Positions 32,408 to 43,480 of a stretch of DNA of 64,000 nucleotides are shown in pieces (position 1 is the first letter of the stretch; each line of letters opens with the position of its first letter). The DNA comes from Heliocybe sulcata (lineage: Eukaryota; Basidiomycota; Agaricomycetes; Gloeophyllales; Gloeophyllaceae): the NCBI GenBank assembly GCA_004369045.1, contig ML213509.1, forward strand, positions 1,246,858 through 1,310,857. Reading direction: 5' to 3'. Below the pieces are notes generated by a model. It was given only the letters and a program-made list of their open reading frames with translations. It searched no databases and was not told where the DNA came from. Made by a program: the position numbers and the translations under genes.

Positions 32408-34626
32408 TACACCGAAGGATATGGTGAGCTCTATGGTACAGAGTCTTCGTCCTAGAGAGCAAGGTCAGCAGGACGACAAAGCCCCTTCTTGCCCAAATTC
32501 TGATTTAAAGGTGCGTACGCGTCTAATGAAGGTGAACTCGGCAGGATCACCGATCAGTTGGTGCAGGAACGAATGATATACCTTTGACTGTATTCCTATG
32601 GTCGCTTGTAGTAAGGTCGCATTCGGCATTGCAGTAGGTTCTCTGTGTTCCATTTCATAGTGCAAGGGCCGCAAGGCCGACCCACCTTGTACTGATGACC
32701 CAATTGCCACATCCGTCAACCAGAGATTGCCGGCCTTTCCCGGGGGCGCGTAGTCGGCTAGCGAAGCCCCCGATACGGATCTTGCCACGATGCGATTTCG
32801 ATCCCTGGCGAGAACCTAATTGTGGGAGTAGCGCAACTGCAGCGCAAGGAGATTGAAAGCGAATATTAGCGCAGTGCAGGTCTGCGTCCACGCCATTCAA
32901 TGGAAGTCGCCGTGAGGGGGATTCGTCAGTTGTCTCCGATGTTCAATGGCGTTGAATAAGCTGACAGTGGGCAAGTAATCTGAGCCAATCTGGTGGCAAC
33001 GAATGGCTTTGTTGGACAGCATTGCATTCATAATGCCTAAGCTGAGCGCTGATGGTGGGCGTATGCGCAAGGGCCGGAAATGCCATCGTCGTCCATCTTC
33101 TGAGGCAGCACATCGCCTCCAGAAGAGTAACTAAACTCTATATCCAATCACGTGGATTGAGCTCGTAGCGCGGAGCTAGACAGCGAACCGCCACCAGGCG
33201 TCTTTCAAGCATAGAGTTAACGGATGGCTCTTGAATGGGCGCGATACGCTCACCTCTCCACCTACTCTGAGCTTGGGATAGTCGAATGAGCCTTTCGCGA
33301 AGAGCAGCATGCAATCCACCTCCTCAGATGAAGCAACACGCCGCATAGATACCACGGAATGCCGGTGTTAAATCATGGGTAGCGCATACTGAAGGAAAGG
33401 TGCGCGTCTGATGTTTACTTGCGTAATCTCGTTCCCAACCTCCTTTAGGGAAGGGGCGAGTACTTGGGGGACGCCCTGACATGGGGTGTATAGCCAAGAC
33501 TGGCTACGAAAAGGAGAGTCTGGCAGGTTACTAATGTCCCTATAGTAGCTGCACTCGCAATGCAGTATGACAAAGAGAGACCACCATTTTTAACGAGCCA
33601 GGTTACCATACAGATGATGTCGTAAGATCTGCGGGTGTAAGCAATTCATATTGCCAAGAATTCCGTGGACCCAAAGCGATTATAAAGTCTCCGTAGCGGC
33701 CCCGATTGTCAAGTTGATCCAGAGTCCACATATAAGGTGACAGGCATACGGAGAGACCTTTAGTATAAGGGTTGGGAAGGCCGCAAGAGACCCAAACGGC
33801 TTGAGCGGAAAAGACGATACACCGAGTGTTGCTCTGAGTGCCAGAAGGCTGTATAACCAAAGTGACAGCATCGAGGCAGAAGGTCTCCGTATTCGCAAGC
33901 AAGACTGACTTCTCTTCACTGTCGCGATCCGGATGATGTGCGGCGTGCAAGTGCGAGCTATGGGCTGAGCTTGCCGGTACCAGGTTAAAGGCGCTTGAAA
34001 GAGACCGGACCATGATACCCCTGCAAAAAGCGATGGCGCAGTCTGAGCTTTCGAATGCGGACTGCGTGTGTGTACCGGCTCGAAGATTTCTCTCCTCTCC
34101 AGGATCTGGGCATCTAAAACATAAAGCAGGCCAAACGCGTCCAGTCAGGGTGATCTTGAGCCACCGTCGTGATTGCACTCCTCGAGGTCTTCCACTACCG
34201 CCAGGTTCTACTTGCAAGAGGATGCGCGTGCATATAAAGATCCTCCTGCACAAGCCTGCGAAGCCGGAAGCGCCCTCCTCCAGCGCTGTTCTCGGAGCTC
34301 AAGAGCGTATCCGCATTAGCGCATTGAGTCTCCTTCTGGCTTGTGAAGTGATGAAGACTGCCAGCGTTGTAGGCTGAGGCTGAGACCGAGGAACGAAGAG
34401 CAGTTGGTTGTGGCGCTGACCGCCATATCAGGAAGCGTTGCATCAGAGAGCGCAAGGTTCAATGCGATGCTGCATTGACAACGTATAACACTGGCGGACA
34501 AAATCTATCGATAAGCAGACAACGATGGGAATACAAAATGCATGATTAAATAACTTGGTTATACAGAATTGCGAGACGAAGGGAAATGTTTCCATAAGAC
34601 GCCCAACGTTAACCCCAACATCTCCC
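32408..34626. other. 2.2 kb region without a supported gene
   Basis: Several open frames occur on both strands, the longest 33603-34253 on the minus strand (216 codons), but none has a recognisable domain, signal peptide or splice partner. No long repeat was noticed. Confidence 0.4.
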
Positions 34627-37600
34627 TTATCCTCGCAGATAACTGACGCTCTTCCAGTAGTTAAGGTACATCTCAAACGCCTTCTTGTCTATGGGAGTGA
34701 CCTCCCTCAGCGTCTCGGATACCTCCATCGTCTTCTTCAAGTCCAGGCGGCAGCGGATACCCTTGCCTGCCAGGTTGTTCTCGAAGAACGCAATGAGCTT
34801 CACCGCGGGGTTCGACTCAGCAGACTGCGAGCCGTCGTTCAGGCGGTCCACCCACTCCCGCATCTTAATTAGTTGCAAGTCCTTCCCGTCCTGAGTCTTG
34901 AGACTGCTCTGCAGGACCGGGATGAGCTCGCTCCAGGGAGTCGGCTTGGGGTTCGCCACATGGAACATACCCGCGCGACGACCGCGATCCGTGCACACGT
35001 CGACAACGGTACGCGCCACGCCGTCGACAGGAATCCAGGCCACAACCGGCAACCAGTCTACGGGGACTGCTCCCAGTTCCTGGCATGCCCGAACCAGGGC
35101 CGGGACGTTGTCTGTTACGTTCCAGATGCCGGCCTTGGAATCGCCTGATATCTGGCCAATACGGAAAGACATCGTAGGCACGCCCGTCTTCTGGCTTGCG
35201 ATGGCCAGAATTCGCTCTCCGACGTACTTCGACCGTGCGTAGCCCTGAGGTAGACAGATCGATGGATCATCGAGAGACTCTTCCGGCACTGGGCCCGTGG
35301 TATGCGCACCGGCAGACGCAATAGATGACGTAAAGGCGATACGGGGAGGTGAATTGCGTGGGGACGTCAGCGCAAAGTCGACGAAATTACGAAGACCTTT
35401 GAGGTGGACCGGTTCGAAGGTAGCCAAAGACCAGTTGAAGTTCAAGGCCCAGGCATTGTGGATGATGAGGGTAACCGAGGAATGAATCGCGGCGAAGACG
35501 TCGTGCGGCAAACCGAACTCTGGTTGATTGACTTGGATATCATGGAAAACAACCTTGCCCGAGGAGGCCGCCACATCGAGGACAGCTTCATCCAAGCGTC
35601 TTTCCTTATATGAACGTCGCTGACGTTGCAGGGAAGGCGATGAGCCTGCTCGGTTGAAGGCAAACACCTATACAAGACCTGTAAGATATAGCTCATTGTA
35701 AAAATGACATCAGACATTACCTGCTTGACGCGAGGATTCAGAAGAAGAGTGTGCAGAATGAAAGTGCCCAAGGAACCCGTCGAACCCGTGAGAATAACAA
35801 CATCATCTTCATTGAGATCCGCAGGCGCGACCGTCCTCTTCTGCGTCGGTAGGTCAGAGGTATACTTGCTGATCATGTCGTTTAGGATCTGGGCGTGCTG
35901 CTCCGCGGTCTCCATCCCGCTGTCTGCGAGGAATCCAGACTGCACTAAGCTAGCCATCGCCGTAGCCATAGCCTTGGGCGAAGAATACAAGAAAACGAAG
36001 TTCTGGGGGACTTTGCTCGCCAACTCCTGAACCTCCGGCTTTTCGCTACTGCGGCAAGCGGACAAGAGGGAGTTCCGCACGAATATGGCCTTGAGCGAGT
36101 CCATACCCTGCTCGAACACATCATCTTCCAGCCCGATCGGCTTTCCCATCGCCTCCTCGACGATCGCGTGGAAGAAGGTACCCAAGCTGTCCTCGTCCGC
36201 CGGCTCGGGCAGGGACGGTTTATTGGAAGACGACAGGCTCTCGACCGCGAGGTACAGTTCATCGATCTCCTTGGCATACAGGTCGATGGCAGCCTTCCTC
36301 TTGACGCTACCCTTGTCGGTCCTAGGCAAATCCTTGCCCGGGGTCGTAACAAGAATCATCTCCTTCCAAATCTGTGAATGCTGAGGCGACGTCTTGTTCG
36401 CCTTCTCCACGCTAGGCCAGATAGCATTCCGGAACTCGGCGAGCTTCGTCTCGTCCGAAGGATCGAAGACGTGGTCCGAGGAAGGCGCAACAAGGATGCC
36501 GTTCTGCGTGCGCCCAGTACCAAACACGATGACCGCAGAGACACGAGGGTCCGCCTCGATTGGCACCTCGATGGCGCGCGAAAGGGTCTTCTCGCCGTTC
36601 GAAAGGACGACTACGTCATCAGCACGACCAGAGTGTTTGAACAGACGAGGATGGGTGGCGTGCTTCTGATACAAGTCAGACGTAGAGTATCCCTCGACGC
36701 CGTTGATATTGACGTTGATCGTACCGGGCCTCCAACCATCCTTTGCGAGAATGATGAGCTCGAACGGCCCACCGTCAGGCGTAGAACCCCTAGGCTCTAG
36801 AACAATGTCTAGGTCCGGACGAATCTCGTGGTACTGCCAATCTTCAGGCAATCTACCGTCCGGCTCCAGGACGTTCATCTGCCCGATCTCGGTACTACCC
36901 AGCATGGAAAGGAAGTGTATTCCTTCCTTCACTAGGAAGCCACCGAAGTGCGGCGGCACAGGCGCGCCTACGAAGAACCAGAACTTGCGCCCACGCAAGA
37001 CGTCCATCCCTCCAGGGAGACTGGGGATTTCCTCGATGACGGACGGCGCGCCGATGACAATGTCAGGACCAGAGACCGCTTTTGAGTTGCAGAGGTCAAT
37101 GATAGCTGATGCCGTGACTGGTTTCGAAGGATCGGGGAAAGTGACTTTCCAACCCAACCAGAGTAGAGACGCGCGTGTCAGAGCAGCTCCCGAGCCATGG
37201 AACAACGGCAAAGTAGCGAGAACGGACGTGTTGTTGTATTTAGCGACGAATTTGGGCGGGTAATAGCCTACTTCCGTTTAGTTTTGAGCTACGGGCCTCT
37301 GATAAAGAATGCTTACCTTGGTGCCAGAAGAAGCGCGTATTCCAAGCAACGGGTTTGGGAAGGCCCGTAGAGCCAGAGGTGTGAAGGATGAGGGCTTTGC
37401 GGTCGCACTCTTCGTCCCACGTCAACGTGAATGGGAACGGCTTCCTATCAGCGACCGATACCGTTCCCGGCAGTGGCGCAAGATCATGCACGGGGACCGA
37501 CCCAGCCTCTGCAGCGGAAGCCTCGGCCTCGCTCCTGTTGTATGAATCAGAGAGAACGGCAACCGCGTTTGTCAACTTGAGAAGGTTAACAATGGCGGCA

Positions 37601-37959
37601 TGAGAGTTGCGCGTCGAGATAAGGAGGGGGACCAGACCGCACTTGTGCAGCGCATAGATAGTAATCATGTAAGCTGCGTCCGAGCGAGCTAGGATCGCGA
37701 CGACCTTGTCCGGCTCGCTAGAGGAGCGACGGGCGCCAATTTTAGCATCGAGAGCCCAGGCGGCGGCGTCGACGGCAGCACCGAATTGCGCCCACGGGAC
37801 ATCGACGTATTCACCTGTACCGGGTTTGGGGTAGCTTATGGCAATCCGCTCCGCGTCATTGTACGATCGATGGTCGATTGCATACGGGAGGAGGCATGGG
37901 GAGTTGGGGATCTGAGTCAAAGGCTTTGAATTCGGGGATTCGGGGATTTCGCCAGGCAT
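34627..37959 (-). CDS. NRPS-like carboxylate reductase, A-T-R architecture (first copy)
   Basis: Single-module enzyme that adenylates a carboxylic acid, loads it on a phosphopantetheine arm and reduces it off as aldehyde or alcohol with NADPH. Three exons with introns of 49 nt (37268-37316) and 53 nt (35668-35720) give 1076 residues, in frame throughout. Adenylation: ILHTSGSTGLPKPV near residue 195, LGSTEIGQMN, GRADDVVVLSNGEK and PRTDKGSVKRK with the catalytic Lys. Thiolation: FEQGMDSLKA with the modified Ser at 605. Reductase: VVILTGSTGSLGTF near 705, LIIHNAWALNFNWSL, SSIASAG and YARSKYVGE (Tyr about 872 and Lys). There is no condensation domain. It starts divergently from the aldehyde-dehydrogenase-like gene. 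Reduction of the PKS product is plausible but not shown. Confidence 0.93.
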
Positions 37960-38513
37960 CTCTGTACGCGACTGATTAGAACTTTCCCCGCGTCGTCCAT
38001 ATGCTGAACACTCACCAAATGTCGAGGCAGTCTCTCCAAGCTTCCGGTACCGTACGGATGAGCGCGAGTTTTAAAGGCTTAATCAGTGGGTTGGATCTCT
38101 GACCGCAACCTTCATCCCACCGAGCGTGGTCGCGGCGTGGATCCAGATATGTCTGAGCTAAGGAAAGTATGATCCATTTCCGTGCGTCGCGGTGAGGGGC
38201 GGGACGATGTGGATGCATTGATGCGTGTAGAGAGCGAGAGTGGGTTTGCCGCTGACCGTGGGAAACAGGCGACCCGAGACGGGATTTCGGTGGCTGCTAC
38301 TCAGGACGACTCGGAACTCTTGCTCTCGCCGCAAGATGGAGCCAAGTTACAAGTTAATTCTGGTCGCCAGAGAGTCGAGACACCGCAGTCCAGCCCTTTG
38401 ACTAAGTATCAGGACCCGAGCCCACCCCTTATCCGGCATCCTGGCACGGTGCGGGGACTATATAGACATGATGGTGACTTCGCCAGTCCAGCGTTATTCG
38501 ACTTTGTTCAATA
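37960..38513. other. Divergent promoter region of the A-T-R and ALDH-like genes
   Basis: 554 bp shared by two divergent starts. It holds a TATA box for the right-hand gene. Confidence 0.5.
38459..38464 (+). promoter_or_regulatory. TATA box of the ALDH-like gene
   Basis: TATATA lies 50 nt upstream of ATG 38514. Confidence 0.5.
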
Positions 38514-40322
38514 ATGGAGCAGTCTTCAGCCCAGGTAATGCGGATTAACTTGTGCTGTCCCAATCATCCTCATCCATTGTCAGGCCTTCCTTCAACTCGA
38601 TGCGAGCTTTGTCTCCGGTGCTAGCCGGCCCTACAACTGGAGACGAAAGCAGTTGCAGGGAGTGCATGGTGAGTGCTGTTAAGACCCAGATCGTATCAGA
38701 AGCTGAGACTCCACGTAGATCTTATCCAGAAACATACCGACGATCTCCTCGCAGCGGCTCTAAAAGGTAGTATTTCCTTTTCCTGTCTTGGATGTCGATC
38801 TTACCAGTTGTCGCTCAGATGATCGCCTTGCGCGTTCGGAAGTCCTGCTTGAACTTGGCTCCGTCCTGCAATCCGTCAAGACCGAGCTGAGCAAAGTTGT
38901 CAAAGCCTCCAAGGTATCGGCCAAGTCCTCCACCGCTGATGTCCTCGGGCTCTTCAAGCAGAGGCAGAGGGTAAAGGACACCAAGAACCCGGCTGGAGTA
39001 ATCCTCATTACCCCCCATTGGGCATGTAAGTGACTCCCAGTGATGTCTGTGATGCCGCTCACCTGCTGTTATACAGTCCCATTCGTTACGACGCTCGGAA
39101 CCCTCGTCTCGGCTTATGCGGCTGGAAATGTCGCTGCCTTGTACATTCCCCCAACGACGACATCCTCCGTTGCCGACGTCCTATCCTCGCTGCTGCCGAG
39201 ATACATCGATCAGCTATCCTTTGCAATCCTCAGTCTGCCGCAACTGTCCAAATCCCACCTTCATCTCATCGAAGCGCTTCCTTCGCCATCCATCTCGGCC
39301 CTGAAAGTTGGGAAAGACGGTTCCTTATCGTTTGACATCCCACCCGCTATCGCCGGTGCTCTCCATGGCCCCAGCACTGTCTACGTCCACCAGAGCTCCC
39401 TGTCCAAGCCGGGCTGCTCAAGGCGAATCAGCGAGGCCCAGGACATCGCGACCGCCCTTGTGCAAGCAAAGCTGGCGTTCAGCGGCGAATCCCCTATGGC
39501 ACCCTGGATCGCATACTTCGACGACGAGGTCTACGATGACATCGCCACGGAGCTGGTCAAGGCTGTCAGTTTCATCGGCAACGGTCTCCAGTCGGCTACT
39601 CGTATCAAGGAGGCCGAATCTGCGAAAGATCTAGTGGAGGCTATCCTGAAAGACGGGGCGAACGCTTTGACGTCTGGCCCTCTCTACATTCTTGAGGATG
39701 ATGTTACGTACGTGTGCAGTCTTCTCATGACTTCCTCGCGAAAACCCGTACTCATCCTCATCGTGTAGGAAAATAAGCAAGCGGAACATCCCCCCCGGCC
39801 GCGTGCCCTTCCTACTCATTTCCCGCGTCCATAGCCCCGATACTGCCATTGATCGCATGCAAGCCATGTAAGTCTATCTTATCATGCAGTCCTTTGCCAC
39901 TCACCGAATGATCCGTCTATAGGCCTCGCCTCTCTGCGTTCTATCTCTTCACAAAGTCGAAGAAATTCCAGACTTACATTACGGAGAACGTCGATAGCGC
40001 CGTTACCGTCACCAACTCTATCCCTCCCTCCCTCCTCGTCAACCCTCTCTCGCATACCACCGCCATCGAGCCTGTCCTCTCGCGAGATCAGGCTATCATC
40101 TCCGCCTCCGCGCCCGCAGCTATGGCGTTGTCCGGCCCCGACATGGAGGCTAAGCTCCTCCACGCAATCAAAGCGGCCCAGATCAAGAGGCTCGACGAGG
40201 GCGCGGGTACGCGGATGGACTTCTTCGATCAGGTGAAGCTCGTCTACAGGGGTGTACAGTTCGTGACGCTCGTGGGTCTTGGTTTCAGTGCGTGGAACGT
40301 GTATAAGAGGTTTTCTCGGTGA
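38514..40322 (+). CDS. Aldehyde-dehydrogenase-like protein lacking the catalytic Cys, with a C-terminal membrane helix
   Basis: The fold follows class-3/fatty aldehyde dehydrogenases from end to end. Spliced exons read SSAQAFLQLDASFVSGASRP, QLQGVHDLIQKHTDDLL, RSEVLLELGSVLQSVKTELS and KNPAGVILITPHWA joined to FPFVTTLGTLVSAYAAGNVA (the family's GVVLIIGPWNYPF...AAGN region). The ELGGK motif is not recognisable. In the catalytic loop, family QTCIAPD aligns with ESPMAPW, so the nucleophile Cys is absent. The FGGVGxSG motif is also lost (SLLVNPLSHT). The tail (YRGVQFVTLVGLGFSAWNVYKRFSR) is a hydrophobic helix with basic end, like the membrane anchor of fatty aldehyde dehydrogenases. No frameshift is evident, so it is more likely a pseudoenzyme than a pseudogene. 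Confidence 0.75.
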
Positions 40323-40733
40323 TGGGTGGTGGCTCCGTATGTCGTCCTCGTACTCCATCTCCGATTATATTAGCATCCCGTCATTATTTATATAGCTAGA
40401 CAGTGTCGCTCTTTAGTGCAATATGTTATACTAGTCCATCCTTTGGCATGTTACTTCCCTTCGGCGCGCCATAAGAACACTCTTGCAGGATAGACTTCAC
40501 AACTGCGCAGTCCGCAGCAGCTGTAAGGTCCAGGATTGGTAAGACCATTTCTCGAACTGTTGACATTTTATGACGAGGGTCCTGGTATCGCCGCCATGCC
40601 GTCGAATGCGGCACCGCATGCAGGATAATGAGCCCCAAGCGGTCCGCTCAAGGTTGCCAATATCGAACAGAGTCGCAGGCCGCGCTTCTCCACGCTCGGC
40701 AAACCCAAAGAGGTAGATCCAGAAACGAAGTCA
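40323..40733. other. Convergent 3' flanks of the ALDH-like and PHD genes
   Basis: No supported gene or repeat. Confidence 0.5.
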
Positions 40734-42568
40734 TTATTGCTGCGATCCATTGAATGGACGGTAATGAACCGTGGTCCTGCCGAGGTTATCTGTCTCCGTG
40801 ACGCCGAGCACGCAGAACCGCAGGCCTCGCTTCCGCTTCTTGGTCTTCTGTGCCTTGGTTTTCGTAGCCCGTCTCTTGCCCGCCTCCGAGCCTCTCCCGA
40901 GATAAACGTTATCCCTGGCTTGATGACCCGAGATCAAGAGTGGAATGATGGGATTGGATGCAGGTGTAGGCGCAAATGAGGGCTTTTGAGCTGACCCGCC
41001 CTCCCTGCTGCTGCCGGGCTTTCAGAACTGAATGTGAGCGTATGTTCGACATCCATATTTGAATGTCGTGACTCACCTTCGTGATACCAGTTTGTATTTG
41101 TCCTTCTTCGGTTTCTGTCGCATAAAGTTCGTCCATGTCGTCCCTGGCAACTCGTCCATGGGATGACCCAGCGATGCTTTCCGCTCTACCCGGCTCGCCT
41201 TGCAGCTGTCGGATCCTATTCAATAAACGTCGCTCACTTGTACCTTCTTCAATAGTAAGATGATTTTTCTTCAAGTTCATCCTTCCAAAGGCTGTGCGGA
41301 GATCCTGTGGTCCTTGAGAGTCTGTGAATCTCGAGTGTCGTTCTCCGTGATCTGGTCGCTGGTCGCCCTCGGCCTCCGCTTCGTCTTCTCCAAACTCCCA
41401 GTCTGCTGATATCTTCGACGTTCGCAAACCAAAAGAGCCATTCACTTGACTGTGTCTAATGGGAACAGGTGAAGGCGATATTGACGGCAAAAACAACGGA
41501 GTGCGCGATTTCGCATTTCGTGCAACCTTGGAAGGGAAGCTTGATGGTCCCGGCGTTGGAGAGGCAGAAGGAAGAAAGAGAGGCGTGCGTGCTGGCCGAT
41601 ACGGAAGAAGATCAGAAGGCCTGAATGGCGTGGGTCCTGTAAAGGGTTGCCGTTTCAAGGATGGAGGCCGAACATCCCTCGCGAAGTCGACCTCGCTTTC
41701 GGATTTGAGGGCTGAAGGGGTTGCTACACGTTTATCTGATAATGAACCAGTTGGCTGCACACTGGTGCCGGTGTATTCATTCGCCGGTAAAGCCTCCTCT
41801 GTCTTCATCCTTGACGAAGACTTTATAGCGTCTTTCTGCAGCAGGGGGCGTTCATAAACTTCAATTCGCGCACGCTTTCCGACAACATTGGAATCTTCTT
41901 GAACCGCTGGCCTCTTGTGCATAGGTTGGGTGTTGGTATATTGCAATCCTCCTGGCGGGGTGGGCAAAGATGAAGGAACAGACGGAACCTGAGGAGCGCA
42001 AGTGAATGCGCATAGTAGTAGCAATGATAGTGCGAAGACAAACCAGCTTCGTCTTCGGTGGATGCAGGGATCCTTCGAAGTCTTCATCTGACAAGATCTC
42101 TATTGCCTGTGGCGGCTTATTATCCGGGGCGGGTTGGGCCCGAGTTGGCTGCTCCTCATGAAGTCATGATTAGACAGATTCAATCATTGACCTCGGCAAA
42201 AAACCGACCTTTAATGCAGGTTCTTCATCCAGGATCATGATTTCTTCTGGTACTGGCTTATTTCGTCCTTCCGAGGTACGACGAGCAGTATCGCCTTTCT
42301 TTTTACAACGTCGACACATCCATGCCTCCAAGCCATTCTTGGCATCCTTCCTGGTAGTCGCCTTGATACGTGGAATAAGCTCATTGTCTTCGTCAACCGG
42401 CGGCTGGTGGCATTCTTCAAGCTATGGGCGTCCCGCGAGACAAGTCGGACGGTTGAAGAGAGACTCACTGTGGTGATAATTGTTGTTGCAAGTGCAGCAT
42501 GTAAGTAGAAAGTTCTTTGGGCCTTGGCAGGCCTCGTTGCAGCGACGGCAGAGACGTGGGATGTTCAT
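40734..42568 (-). CDS. PHD-finger protein with long disordered region and basic C-terminus
   Basis: Likely nuclear chromatin-associated protein. ATG 42568 begins MNIPRLCRRCNEACQGPKNF. With an intron removed, the finger reads CRRC, CCTCNNNYHHKCHQPPV and AWMCRRC, a C4HC3 pattern with the conserved Trp before the last Cys pair. After a second intron comes an acidic patch (AIEILSDEDFEG), then a long Ser/Pro-rich region with two similar blocks (RTPLFLPSASPTP and RTPLFLPSISPSP). A last intron (GTGAGT to a GAAAG acceptor) joins GITK to PGSSREGGSAQKPS and a basic end (KRRATKTKAQKTKKRKRG) with the stop at 40734. If that intron is not removed, a shorter product ends at 40909. The partner is unknown. 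Confidence 0.72.
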
Positions 42569-42990
42569 TAAGACGACCGAACTTCAGATCTCAGAGTTGG
42601 AAGAGCCGGGCAGCCACAGTGCGTTGAAGTGGGCGTCTATAATGCCGGGCCGGGAAAGCCGGCCAGTCCGATAGTTCGCATTCGCAAGCTCATACATGTA
42701 CAGTACGTCGTCGGGGCTGCATGAGCTCGCATGTCTGCAGGTTCAATAACAAGTACTGTTGTCTATTGACACAACCTCTAGGAATTTCGAAAAACAAGCG
42801 GTACCATCTTTACTGCGAAGTTCCTGCAGTCTTTTCAGATGCAACTGTATTACCTCCTTTGGACCGGTCGCAGACTGAATCCGCTTCATCTCCTACTCTC
42901 GCTGAGTACTGAGTAGCAGTTGCCTCTCGCATTCAATTCCTACCATTGGCTCTTTCAAGGTAAGGTCATGATTAATATTGCTATGTCGAG
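42569..42990. other. Intergenic stretch upstream of the PHD gene
   Basis: A/T-rich in parts. No gene or repeat seen. Confidence 0.4.
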
Positions 42991-43480
42991 TCATTCATTT
43001 GCTTTCCTTTCGGTACGAAGTTGTCCCGCATTCCCGATGCTTATGGCTATATAGGCGCCATCAACCAGTGCCATCGATCCCGTAGGCTCAGGTGCTTCCA
43101 ACACAAATGTCACTTCCAGATTCTGTCCTGCTGAGACTGTGAGAGATCGATCGACGCCATGTCCGAGCGACGTAGGCGTTGGTAAATCCGAACTCCACTG
43201 GATGTATCCCGACCTGTCGAATAGAAGAGACGAATAACCTATGAAATCTTCGTCGATGCCCTCGTGATCCATCACGGACTTTCCTGAGCTCGATGCTTCC
43301 ACTGTCGAGGTACGTCGGTGCAATTAGAACGCCTATCGAACATATTATTGAGATACACAGGATTATCAATCGTGAAGGAGTCCAATTCAAGAAAATGGAT
43401 GAATGAACCGGCTCATGTTTATTCCGTGACCTTGCAAGGTGTACTATGACCTTCCCCATGCATCTCTGCAAAATGAACAT
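42991..43480 (-). CDS. Possible small hypothetical protein with one hydrophobic segment
   Basis: Two overlapping frames could be spliced. The upstream one (from 43480) carries a basic start and a hydrophobic run (LIILCISIICSIGVLIAP). The downstream one (ending 42991) reads like a folded extracellular beta domain (DEDFIGYSSLLFDRSGYIQW, VSAGQNLEVTFVLEAP). The only junction I find that keeps both frames uses a weak donor and an intron of about 41 nt, unusually short. No family is recognised. Confidence 0.3.

Noticed and set aside
33603-34253. 216-codon minus-strand frame in the gene-poor stretch
   Set aside because: No domain, no signal peptide, no splice partner, and other frames overlap it equally well.
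34627-37959. Alpha-aminoadipate reductase (lysine pathway) as an alternative for the A-T-R genes
   Set aside because: At about 1076 residues it is shorter than Lys2-type enzymes (about 1400), and two different copies in a metabolite locus fit NRPS-like reductases better.
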